Assembly: GCA_018266055.1 (NCBI GenBank)
Contig: JAFDYT010000005.1
Location: forward strand, 248,001-312,000
Length of the DNA stretch: 64,000 nt
Direction of reading: 5' to 3'
DNA from: Bacteroidota bacterium
GTDB taxonomy: Bacteria; Bacteroidota; Bacteroidia; Cytophagales; Cyclobacteriaceae
The stretch's first letter is position 1, and each line of letters starts with the position of its first letter. The notes beneath the pieces were generated by a model. That model was not told where the DNA came from and ran no database searches. It saw only the letters and a program-made list of their open reading frames with translations. Both the position numbers and the translations under genes were made by a program. Below, in pieces: positions 55,555 through 64,000 of this stretch.

Positions 55555-56808
55555 TCAGGCTAGCGTACTTCGCGTGATTTCTGAAATATTCTTGCATCCC
55601 GACAAGGCCATTGTTAATTCAAAATCGGTGAGTATGTTTTGCAAAATTTCGCTTACACCGGTTTCGCCAGCGACCGAAAGCCCGTACACATAAGGCCTGC
55701 CAAGGCAAACTGCTTTGGCGCCTAAGGCTAACGCTTTAAAAATATCCGCGCCTCCGCGAATGCCACTGTCCATCAGCACAGGAATTTTTCCGTTCACAGC
55801 TTCAACAATAGCAGGCAATGCGTCGATTGTGCTGATGCTGCCATCTACTTGGCGACCGCCGTGGTTGGAAACGATGATTCCATTCATTCCATAATCCAAA
55901 GCTTTGCACGCATCGTCGGGATGAAGAATTCCTTTTAGTACAATGGGAAGTTTGGTAATGTCTTTCAGTAACTTGAGATCACTCCATTGCAATGCCGGAT
56001 TGGAGTAGGTGTTGATGAATTTTTGCACGGCCTTTATCGGGCGACCAGATTTTAATTTCGTGAAAAAATTTCCGCCTGGATAATTGTTAACCATATCCAC
56101 GAGTCTGAGCAGCGAGTGCACGGAGATTTTTCTTTCTGATGCAGGCTCAGCTTCGTCCATCAGGTGTTGAAATACAGGATCGGAAGTGTACTGGGCAATT
56201 CCTTTGCCTTGCAGAAACGGAAGATAGGCTAACTCAAGATCGCGCGTGCGCCAGCCCAATACGGTGGTGTCGAGCGTAACTACAATCGCTGAACATCCGC
56301 ATTGCTCGGCGCGAGTGACAAAACTTTTCACCAACTCGTTCGACTTACTCCAATACAACTGAAACCAATGCGGGCTGCCGTGCATGGCGGCGGCAACTTC
56401 TTCCATGGGCTTTGAAGCCTGGTTGGAAAAAATATAAGGAACTCCCAGCGTGGAGGCGGCTTTACCAACAGCCAGGTCGGCCTGAGGGTGGACCATTTCA
56501 AGAACGCCAATGGGTGCAAGCAGAAGGGGTGACGGTAAGGTCTGACCGAACAGTTCGATGCTCGTGTTGCGCACACTTACGTCACGCAACATGCGCGGAA
56601 TGATTTTATAATTTTCGAAAGATTGAGTGTTGGCGCGCAAAGTACTTTCGTTACCCGCACCTCCCGCGATGTAGGCGTAAGCCTGAGCCGACATTTTGTT
56701 TTTTGCCGCTTCCTCCAGCGCCGCAAAAGAAATGGGAACGGCAGGCTTTCGCCCGGCAAAGCCATTCAGGTAAATTTCTTTTTGACGTTGGAGCGAAGGA
56801 ATTTTCAT
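55555..56808 (-). CDS. FMN-dependent alpha-hydroxy-acid oxidizing enzyme
   Basis: 417 residues from the ATG at 56808. The TIM barrel of the lactate/glycolate oxidase family is clear: AYAYIAGGAGNESTLRANTQ, PLLLAPIGVLEMVHPQADLA, IFSNQASKPMEEVAAAM, QLYWSKSNELVKSFVTRAEQ, IVVTLDTTVLGWRTRDLE, LKGILHPDDACKALDYGMNG, catalytic His with substrate Arg in VSNHGGRQVDGS, and VLMDSGIRGGADIFKALALG (FMN phosphate). Lactate 2-monooxygenase or a lactate/mandelate oxidase are the closest known activities; the substrate is not fixed. Head of a same-strand run with DUF4197, a small exported protein and PaaN. Confidence 0.9.
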   Translation of the reverse strand: MKIPSLQRQKEIYLNGFAGRKPAVPISFAALEEAAKNKMSAQAYAYIAGGAGNESTLRANTQSFENYKIIPRMLRDVSVRNTSIELFGQTLPSPLLLAPIGVLEMVHPQADLAVGKAASTLGVPYIFSNQASKPMEEVAAAMHGSPHWFQLYWSKSNELVKSFVTRAEQCGCSAIVVTLDTTVLGWRTRDLELAYLPFLQGKGIAQYTSDPVFQHLMDEAEPASERKISVHSLLRLVDMVNNYPGGNFFTKLKSGRPIKAVQKFINTYSNPALQWSDLKLLKDITKLPIVLKGILHPDDACKALDYGMNGIIVSNHGGRQVDGSISTIDALPAIVEAVNGKIPVLMDSGIRGGADIFKALALGAKAVCLGRPYVYGLSVAGETGVSEILQNILTDFELTMALSGCKNISEITRSTLA

Positions 56809-56898
56809 AGTCAAACAAAATACCTGTACAATCTACAAACAATTTCAATTCATTTTTCTTTTAGATATTTGTCGCGCTAAAATCAATGCGATTAACAG

Positions 56899-58146
56899 AT
56901 GAAACCTATTCTTGCAGAACTGCTCACGATCGGTGATGAAATTTTATACGGACAAATTGTAGACACCAATTCTCAATGGATGAGTGTTGAGTTGGATAAA
57001 GTGGGCATCAAGGTGATTCGCAAAACATCGGTAGGAGATGTAGAATCGGAGATTCTTTCTGCATTCGCGGAAGCCGAGCAGCGTGCTGACATTATATTAA
57101 TTACCGGCGGCCTTGGCCCCACCAGCGACGACTTGACCAAGCCTTTACTGGCCAAATATTTTAACTGTGAATTGAAGCTCCATGAAGAAGCGCTGCAAGA
57201 ACTTTCAGCTTATTTTAAAAGCCGCGGACGTGAGCTTTCAGAAACCAACAAGCAGCAGGCGTTTCTTCCGGTGTGCTGCACGAAGATCACCAATCCAGTA
57301 GGTACTGCACCAGGCATGTGGTTTGAGCGCAACGGAAAAATTTTTATGTCGATGCCGGGTGTACCTCACGAAATGAAAAAGATGATGACCGAAAGGGTCA
57401 TTCCTAAGCTCAAAGAAAAGTTTAAGACGCCAACGATCGTTCACAAAGTCATTCGCACCGTGGGCATTGGCGAGTCCTTTCTTGCCGACAAAATTACTGC
57501 GTGGGAGAAGTCCTTACCTACTCACATTAAGTTAGCTTACCTTCCCAGTCTTGGTGAAGTGAAGCTCAGGCTTACTGGCTTTGGTGACGATGAACAAAAA
57601 CTAAAAGCGGAAGTAGAAGGGCTCACTGCAAAGATTCAGCCTCTGGCCGGAGAATATATTTACGGGTATGGCGACGAGCCGTTAGAGGCGGCCATCGGCA
57701 AGCTGTTGCGCGAAAAGAAGCTTACCATTTCGATGGCAGAGAGTTGTACAGGCGGGTATCTTTCTCACCTGATTACGAGTGTGCCCGGCAGCTCTGAGTA
57801 TTTTTTGGGAAGCATGGTGCCCTACGATTATCAAATTAAAATGCGTCAACTGGGAGTGCGCCCCGAAGTGCTGGAGCAGTACGGCGCTGTGAGCGAGCCT
57901 ACAATTATAGAAATGGCAAACATTGTGCGCGCGAAATTCAATACTGACATTGGGGTGGCCACCAGCGGCATTGCCGGCCCCGGCGGCGCAACACCCGAAA
58001 AACCAGTTGGGTTAGTATGGATCGCGTACTCTGATAAACATCACACGGTTACTAGGAAACTTCAGCTTTCCACCGAGCGCCTGGTGAACATCAAAGCGGC
58101 ATCGATAGCTGTATTGAATTTGATCCGAACGAGTTTGCCAAAATAG
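56899..58146 (+). CDS. cinA: CinA family NMN deamidase-related protein
   Basis: 415 residues with two domains. N-terminal MoCF-biosynthesis/COG1058 domain: EILYGQIVDTNSQWMSVELD, IILITGGLGPTSDDLTKPLL and FERNGKIFMSMPGVPHEMKK. C-terminal PncC-type domain: ISMAESCTGGYLSHLITSVP, GSSEYFLGSMVPYDY, ATSGIAGPGGATPEKPVGLV. The C-terminal part hydrolyses nicotinamide mononucleotide to recycle NAD precursors; the N-terminal part is an ADP-ribose pyrophosphatase in studied CinA proteins. Divergent from the FMN oxidase gene. Confidence 0.94.
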   Translation: MKPILAELLTIGDEILYGQIVDTNSQWMSVELDKVGIKVIRKTSVGDVESEILSAFAEAEQRADIILITGGLGPTSDDLTKPLLAKYFNCELKLHEEALQELSAYFKSRGRELSETNKQQAFLPVCCTKITNPVGTAPGMWFERNGKIFMSMPGVPHEMKKMMTERVIPKLKEKFKTPTIVHKVIRTVGIGESFLADKITAWEKSLPTHIKLAYLPSLGEVKLRLTGFGDDEQKLKAEVEGLTAKIQPLAGEYIYGYGDEPLEAAIGKLLREKKLTISMAESCTGGYLSHLITSVPGSSEYFLGSMVPYDYQIKMRQLGVRPEVLEQYGAVSEPTIIEMANIVRAKFNTDIGVATSGIAGPGGATPEKPVGLVWIAYSDKHHTVTRKLQLSTERLVNIKAASIAVLNLIRTSLPK

Positions 58147-58236
58147 AATTCCCTTTTTCAGCTTCGACTTCAAGTCGTTCTCTTTGATGGTACTGAAGGG
58201 AGAAAGCAGTTGTCAATTAATGGTGATGGTATTCTG
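58147..58236. repeat. Inverted repeat after cinA
   Basis: TCCCTTTTTCAG near 58151 is mirrored imperfectly by CTGAAGGGA near 58192-58200, with a small GACTT-CAA-GTC-like hairpin inside. It lies between convergent genes and may fold as a terminator for either, but there is no T-run. Confidence 0.3.
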
Positions 58237-60897
58237 TCACTCATTCTTTAGTGATTCAACAGGATTTCGAGCTGCAGCTTTTAATGTTTGAATCATGACG
58301 GTAGCCAGTGCAAAAATCACGACGGCAATCATGGGTACAATGAAGTGCCAGACACTCAACTCAATTTTCACTGCAAAGCCAGACAACCATTCCTTTATGC
58401 CGAAGTAAGTCAAGGGCAAGGCGATAACTGACGCAAGGATAATCAGCAACAAGTACTCGCTCGTTAACTTCAGGACGAGATGCGTAAGCGGAGCGCCTAA
58501 CACTTTCCGGATGCTGATCTCCTTCAATCGGGTAGCAAGAGAATACATTGACAAGCCAAACAATCCTACACCTGCGATGCTAAAGGCCAGCAGGCAGAAC
58601 AAATTGAAAAGCCTCGCCACGCGTTCATCATCTTCATATTGCTGATTGAAGCGGTCTTCCAAAATAAAATAGTCGAAGGCGTTGCTGGGAAAGAATTGCT
58701 GCCATGCATCTTTTATTTGAGCTAATGCCGCCGGAAGATTTTTATCGGCTCCCTCCGTAAGTTTCAGTGTCATCGAAGGCCCCATGTTCGCAACATAAAG
58801 CATAGGTTGAATGGATTTTTTTAATGACTCGGTATGAAACTCTTCAATCACACCTACCACCAGACACTTGCTTGCCTCTTTGCGCAAGCCCCAATAAATA
58901 TACTGCCCGATGGATTCTTCAACACTTTTAAATCCGAGAACTTCGGACCCCTTTCGATTGATGATGACGGGCTCCAACTTATCGCCAAAGTGTGTACCTG
59001 GAAAATCACCGGTTGTAAAATTGCGGCCGGCCAAAAGTTTAAGATGATAGCTTTCGATGAAGTCAGGATCTATCACGTTGATACCAAAACCAAATCCTGT
59101 TTCGTCGGCTGATCTCATGATGTTGCCTCCCCAGCCTGATCCCAGCGCATTGCCAGGAACATCGGTTGATGTTGCTACAGAATGAATTACGGTCTTTGTC
59201 TTAAGTTGATTTTTGAACGACGAAAGTTTTTGAAGATAAGTTGAGTCAACGTTGGCCGGCGCGGTGAGTACAATAGATCGTTTGATATCGATGCCAAGTG
59301 CTTGCTCTTTAATGAAGCTAAACTGCTGTTCAAAGATCAGCACGACGATGGCTAAGATGACGGTGCACGAAAATTGAAACGTCAGCATCACTTTCCGCAC
59401 AGGAAATTTGGTTCGCGGTGCTTGCCATTTCCCTTTTAAAACTTTTGAGGGATTTACTGCCGCAAAATATCGAACCGGGAAAAACCCGGAAGCAAAAAGG
59501 CCGACAAGGAATAATCCGATAATTCCAACAATCCATGCTCTGGTGATGAGACCAAGAAGGGAGAATGAAGCAATGTGCGGAAGACCGATCCACCGGTAAA
59601 AGATTGGCGTGATGAGATTGAAAAAAATAATAGCAAGCATGAAACTAATGGTGTGCATCACCAACGACTCCGTTAAAAATTGCCAGGCGATGGATGCGCG
59701 TGAAGCGCCCGTTACTTTTCGTATTCCGATTTCTTTGGCGCGGTGAATTGATCGCGAGGCAGTGAGATTGAAATAATTAATCCACGCCATGATTAAAACC
59801 ACAATGCCAACTAGCACCAAAAAGTAAACTGTTGTGGCGCTGCCCGTGCTTTTAGGTTGATCTTGTAATTGGCTATGAAGATGAATAGAGCTTATTGACT
59901 CCAACATGAGATGCGTTTCTGTTTTATTGTTGGCTGGAATGTACTCCGATGCCAATGCGTTCATTCGTTTTTCAACTTGCCTGACGTCGGCACCTGGCGC
60001 CAATTGAACGTAGGTCAATGCATCAAAGCCATCGCCTATGGAATTGATGGAAGCAAGAATCGCAATGTCGAGGTGCTAGTTGATCGGGAAATCTTCCATC
60101 ACACCTGTCACGGTGTAGTCATGCGTTTGAAAGCTACCATGAAGTTTCATCGTCTTGCCAATAGCATTTTCACCGCCGAAATATTTTTTAGCGACGGTGT
60201 TGGATAGGACAATTGAAAAAGGTTTCTGAAGTGCTTTGGTTTTATTGCCTTCCAGGAAATTAAGTTGAAGCAGTGAGGTGATTGCCGGATCGGCGAAGTA
60301 GAAGCCTTTCTTCTCATTGAATATTTTTTGTTCGCCATGTTCTGTTGACGCCAGCGTGCAATCAAACCAACTGCCCGTGCTGGACAATCGTGCAGCTTCT
60401 GCGACTTCCGGGAGTTTCTCTTTTAATATTTGCCCGACCTGAAGCGATGTTATTGCGCTCCTATTTTTTTCGGCTCCGTTTTCAGCCACGACAGCGCCAA
60501 CGCGATAAATGCTCCGCGAGAATTGTTTGTCGTAGCTGAGTTCGAAGAGCGCATATTGAAAAATGAGCAAGCAGGCCATCATGCTTGCCGACAAGCCAAA
60601 AACATTAATCGCAGAGAACAACTTGTTCTTTTGCATTGTGCGGAAGGCCATCTTCAGATTGTTTTGCAAGAGTATCATCGGCACTATGTTGTTAGATTGA
60701 TTGCGCAACAAAATCCCCGGCCGGAAAAACCGAATCACATTCCAGAGTAATCTTCGTTTGGCTTTTTGTTCGCCAAATGTTTTCGCATCTCGCTCAAATT
60801 TTTGCAGCAAGTCGCCTTCGATCTCTTCGAGCAGATGAGGCGGGCAGAAGGCGTGAAGGAGCCTTAATGCAAAATGGAATGGTGATCGCTCATTCAT
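58237..60897 (-). pseudogene. FtsX/MacB-type ABC permease interrupted by an in-frame amber codon
   Basis: From ATG 60897 (MNERSPFHFALRLLHAFCPP) to the stop at 58237 there is one reading frame of 887 codons, broken only by TAG at 60076-60078. The first part has the permease prefix domain (HLLEEIEGDLLQKFERDAKT), span 1 and most of a MacB-like periplasmic domain (TVTGVMEDFPIN, then stop). The rest continues HLDIAILASINSIG, then three spans of the first FtsX core, a second periplasmic domain and a final FtsX core (GLSMYSLATRLKEISIRKVL, ending NPVESLKNE). No frameshift is seen. Either a recent nonsense mutation, suppression of amber, or a sequencing error. It overlaps the upstream permease gene by 8 bases (ATGAATGA). 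Confidence 0.85.
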
Positions 60898-63493
60898 TGC
60901 GAAGGCTTTCAACCGGGTTAGCTTGCGCAGCGCGTACGGTTTGTGTGCCTGTAATCACGATGGCCATAATGATAACGGTTAAGCCCGCGACGGGAATCGT
61001 GAATAAGCCAACTGAAATGTGAAACGGGTAGGTCGATAGCCACCAGTTTGTGAGGTACCAGCTTAGCGGACTGAAAATAGCGAGCGCGATCAGGATCGGT
61101 TTCACCGAAGCCCATGTCAGCATTTGAGTAATGCTTATCGCAGATCCGCCCATCACCTTGCGAATGCCAATTTCTTTTACGCGTACTTCAATCATAAACG
61201 TCGACAGTCCGAGTAAGCCCAACCCTGCGATGAGTATGGTAAGGAAACTTGCCAATAACGTAATGGTGCGGGTAGTCTCTACGCTGGCAAACTTGCGTGC
61301 GTAGGCATCGTCTACAAATTCGTATTCAAAGGGAAAGTCTGGATTGTATTTTTTTGAAAGTGCTTCCATCGCCTGGAGATTTTCGCGAATCGGGCGGTTG
61401 CCATTTAGTTTGATGTGGGCCACAGAAAATGCCCATGATTGGTTGCACCCGAAGAGAATGGTCGGCTCCACCGGGTGGAAAGGCGACGTAAAAATAAAAT
61501 CCTTTACTATTCCGATCACGTGCCAGTCAACTCCATTGTCTTGAATTTTTTCTCCTATAGGATCTGAAAATCCCATCGCCTTTGCCGCCGCTTCGTTCAG
61601 CAGCACCGCGGTTGAGTCGGTAGAATATTTCTCCAGATCCATGTCGCGCCCGCGCAAAATGGTAAGCCCGGCAGTAGTAGCGAGATGCTGGTCGGCGTAA
61701 AATCGTTCGAACAGAGTTTTATCCTGAGCGTCTTTTCCTCGCCACATTATTCCGTCTGTGTTACTCCAGCGCTCGGTTATCGGGTTACTGGTTTTGGTGA
61801 CGGAGGTGGCGATACCTCTTTGCAATAATTCGTTTTTATACGACTGGAAATTTTTCCCCAGGGTGCCAGTGAAATTCTGATAGATCAGATTTTCTTTGTC
61901 GTAGCCTTTGTCGCGATTTTGGATGTACATGATTTGACGTTGCACTACGAAAACAGAAACCATCAACGTGATTGCAATTCCAAATTGAAAGACAACCAAT
62001 GCGGTTCGCAGTACACTTTTGCTCGAGGCAGTGAAAAATCCTTTTAAGATTTTTACCGGTTGAAACGCTGACGTATAGAACGCAGGATAACTGCCAGCAA
62101 GGAGACCAACTAATAAAAGTAAGGACACGCCGCCGAGCCAAAAGTTAATATTGTAAAAATTCAAGACCAGCTTTTCATTGACGAGCGTGCTGAAGTAGGG
62201 CAGGGCCAGATACACCGCTCCCAATGACAACAAGCCTGCTCCAAATGCCAACAGCATTGATTCACATAGAAATTGAGCGATTAATGAATGCCTGAATGCG
62301 CCGGTTACTTTGCGGATGGCTACTTCTTTAGATCTTCGCTGCGCACGAGCCGTACTCAGGTTGATGAAGTTGATACAGGCAATAACCAATAGCGCAAGTC
62401 CGAGGATGCCCAACAGACGAATGATTTCGATGCGGCCTCCTGACTGCACACCATTTTCGAATCGCGAGTACAACCGCATTTTGGTGAGAGGAAACAGAAA
62501 TACTTCGCGTGTTTTGGTGTCTTTATAATGCTTCTTCACCACGCCCTTCACCAGCTCATTAAACTCATCTGCGTTGACGCCTTCCCTAAGTTTGACATAA
62601 GTGTAAACGGAGTTGAGCCCCCAGCGTACTTTCTTGCCCGTCACCATTTCCACCAATGAATAGGGGAGAATGTATTCAAACTTAAATTCAGTGTTAGTAG
62701 GAAGATCTTTCAAAACGGCGGTGATGGTGACAGGCATTGACGCTTCGCCTTCACCGATGGTGACCGATTTTCCCATGGCTTCTTCGTCGCCGAATAATTC
62801 ACGGGCAAACGTCTCAGTAATGGCAATTGACTTTGGATCTTTAAATGCGGTGCGCGCATCACCTTTGATTAGCGGAAAACTAAACATCGTCAGGAACGAA
62901 GAGTCGGCGTAAGCGCCTGACGTTTTTAGAATTCTTTTTTGACCTTCTACAAACAGATGTTGCTCGCCCCAAGCTGCGTAACTGACGGCGGTTTCTACTC
63001 CCGCAAATTCCTCGTGCAGCGTTGGCGCCAGCACGCGTGGCGTAACATCCCAGCAGTTTATTTTTCCGTTGGCGATATCGCGATTCCAAACTTTGAAGAG
63101 ACGATCTTTGTCGGCGTGAAATTGATCATAGCTTAATTCCTGCTGAATCCAGATGAACAACAAGGCAAAAGAGGTGATGCCTAGTGCGAGACTGAATAAA
63201 TTGATAAACGAATAGGACTTACTTCGTCCCATCACACGCAAAGCCACTTTTAAATAATTGGTTAGCATATCAACCGTGTTAATGTTAGACTTTATTTTAT
63301 TGCGCAAAAGAATTCCCGGCCTGCAATAACGGATCGCGTTCCAGAGCAACCTTTGCTTCGCCTTTCTTTCATCGACTAGCCTTATGTCGCGCTGAAACTG
63401 CTGCAGCAAGTCGCCTTCGATCTCTTCGAGAAGTTGCGACGGGCAAAACTTTCGAAGGAGCTTTATTGCAAATGGAATAGACTCCGTTTCCAT
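60890..63493 (-). CDS. FtsX/MacB-type ABC transporter permease with prefix domain
   Basis: 867 residues. Residues 1-75 form the cytoplasmic permease prefix domain (IKLLRKFCPSQLLEEIEGDL). Then span 1 (FINLFSLALGITSFALLFIW), a MacB_PCD periplasmic domain (LFGDEEAMGKSVTIGEGEAS, VLKDLPTNTEFKFEYILPYS), an FtsX core of three spans (EVAIRKVTGAFRHSLIAQFL), a second periplasmic domain and a second FtsX core (EIGIRKVMGGSAISITQMLT, ending NPVESLRNE). The partner ATPase is not adjacent. Such tandem permeases in Bacteroidota probably export or extract peptides, antibiotics or lipoproteins, but the substrate is unknown. Follows padR by 11 bases. Confidence 0.9.
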   Translation of the reverse strand: METESIPFAIKLLRKFCPSQLLEEIEGDLLQQFQRDIRLVDERKAKQRLLWNAIRYCRPGILLRNKIKSNINTVDMLTNYLKVALRVMGRSKSYSFINLFSLALGITSFALLFIWIQQELSYDQFHADKDRLFKVWNRDIANGKINCWDVTPRVLAPTLHEEFAGVETAVSYAAWGEQHLFVEGQKRILKTSGAYADSSFLTMFSFPLIKGDARTAFKDPKSIAITETFARELFGDEEAMGKSVTIGEGEASMPVTITAVLKDLPTNTEFKFEYILPYSLVEMVTGKKVRWGLNSVYTYVKLREGVNADEFNELVKGVVKKHYKDTKTREVFLFPLTKMRLYSRFENGVQSGGRIEIIRLLGILGLALLVIACINFINLSTARAQRRSKEVAIRKVTGAFRHSLIAQFLCESMLLAFGAGLLSLGAVYLALPYFSTLVNEKLVLNFYNINFWLGGVSLLLLVGLLAGSYPAFYTSAFQPVKILKGFFTASSKSVLRTALVVFQFGIAITLMVSVFVVQRQIMYIQNRDKGYDKENLIYQNFTGTLGKNFQSYKNELLQRGIATSVTKTSNPITERWSNTDGIMWRGKDAQDKTLFERFYADQHLATTAGLTILRGRDMDLEKYSTDSTAVLLNEAAAKAMGFSDPIGEKIQDNGVDWHVIGIVKDFIFTSPFHPVEPTILFGCNQSWAFSVAHIKLNGNRPIRENLQAMEALSKKYNPDFPFEYEFVDDAYARKFASVETTRTITLLASFLTILIAGLGLLGLSTFMIEVRVKEIGIRKVMGGSAISITQMLTWASVKPILIALAIFSPLSWYLTNWWLSTYPFHISVGLFTIPVAGLTVIIMAIVITGTQTVRAAQANPVESLRNE

Positions 63494-63504
63494 ATTTTTT
63501 TATT

Positions 63505-63834
63505 TCAGCCCACGATTTTCAACTGCGGCACCAGCTTCCACAATTCCATCCGCGATTCTTTCATCGCCTTTAGCATCGCCATACCGGCGTTGGTGATTGC
63601 GTAAATTCTTTTTCTGCGCCCGCCGCGTTCATTCGTCGATCCACCAAATGATGATTTGATAAAGCCTTTGTCTTCCAGACGGTAGAGTGTCACATGGATC
63701 GCGCTGAGGTTGGCGTCGCGTTTCACGCGGGTTTCCAATTCTTCGGCAATAGCCGCGCCATAGGCATCTTCCTGTAGCACGGCTACCAGTGTTAATATTA
63801 ATTCCTCAAACTCGCCGAGGTATTCTTTTCCCAT
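63505..63834 (-). CDS. PadR-family transcriptional regulator
   Basis: 109 residues, winged helix: GEFEELILTLVAVLQEDAYG, AAIAEELETRVKRDANLSAI, HVTLYRLEDKGFIKSSFGGS and RKRIYAITNAGMAMLKAMKE. Short PadR proteins of this type repress genes for adjacent transporters and release DNA on binding a drug-like ligand. It heads the run padR-permease-permease, so it probably controls both permeases and itself. A candidate operator lies just upstream at 63842-63859. Confidence 0.93.
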   Translation of the reverse strand: MGKEYLGEFEELILTLVAVLQEDAYGAAIAEELETRVKRDANLSAIHVTLYRLEDKGFIKSSFGGSTNERGGRRKRIYAITNAGMAMLKAMKESRMELWKLVPQLKIVG

Positions 63835-63841
63835 ATCCTTC

Positions 63842-63859
63842 TATTTTGTTAAGCAAATA
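63842..63859. promoter_or_regulatory. Candidate PadR operator
   Basis: TATTTTGTTAAGCAAATA is a near-palindrome (14 of 18 positions symmetric) 8 bases upstream of the padR start. The neighbouring AAGCAAATA/AAGCAAAAA words form a direct repeat. The position overlaps where the promoter should be. The remainder to 64000 shows no gene; TAACTTTA near 63982 could be a rightward -7 element for a gene beyond the window. Confidence 0.4.
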
Positions 63860-64000
63860 AAGCAAAAAAATTATTCGTTTTGAAAATGACGGGTAAGAAT
63901 AGTTTTTGTTTGCCCTACAGCGAGGCCCGCAAAACAATATTCCGACTGCAATCGACTGTTGGCAGAAGGAAATAAAATAGTCTAACTTTACCTTTCAATT

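Overview
The window looks like chromosomal DNA from a Bacteroidota bacterium, most likely of the Cytophagales. Four things point there: promoters of the TTG-N18/19-TAnnTTTG type in front of ribosomal genes, a type IX secretion sorting domain, a DUF4249 lipoprotein, and a serine palmitoyltransferase/ceramide gene set. The genus assignment is not attempted; everything functional below is homology read by eye from the translated sequence.

Layout. 1-8.9 kb holds mixed single genes: a partial START-like protein, a DUF4249 lipoprotein, a class C beta-lactamase-like hydrolase, a Tat-exported sugar isomerase/epimerase-like protein, thiL, small lipoproteins, and the molybdopterin genes moeA and moaC in divergent orientation. 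8.9-23.7 kb is one long S10-spc-alpha ribosomal protein cluster (rplC to rplQ, with secY, map, infA and rpoA). It starts at rplC without rpsJ in front and ends in a strong intrinsic terminator. 23.8-28.1 kb carries carA, eno, an Lrp/AsnC regulator, a PyrR-like phosphoribosyltransferase and panB. 28-39.8 kb has a TPR sensor kinase, two divergent MFS transporters, a GH3 glycosidase with a PA14 insert, a large sortilin/BNR-repeat exported protein and a lone FecCD-type permease.

40.3-48.4 kb is the most interesting part. It contains a norC-norB pair whose NorB lacks residues expected at the catalytic and low-spin heme sites. Next is a three-gene operon matching bacterial ceramide synthesis (spt, a GNAT-like N-acyltransferase and a NAD-dependent reductase), then a queD-like pterin synthase. 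The block ends with a two-gene unit: an uncharacterised cysteine-rich, flavin-barrel-like protein and an Rrf2 regulator with an IscR/NsrR-style Fe-S ligand set. A nitric-oxide-responsive unit is the working hypothesis for the two ends of this block.

48.6-58.1 kb has a propeller-phosphoesterase lipoprotein, a T9SS-sorted protein, a same-strand run (FMN-dependent alpha-hydroxy acid oxidase, DUF4197 protein, small exported protein, PaaN-like dehydrogenase), and cinA. 58.2-63.8 kb is a PadR-regulated tandem of large FtsX/MacB-type permeases; the second is interrupted by a single in-frame amber codon. No rRNA, tRNA, CRISPR array, insertion sequence or prophage was seen.
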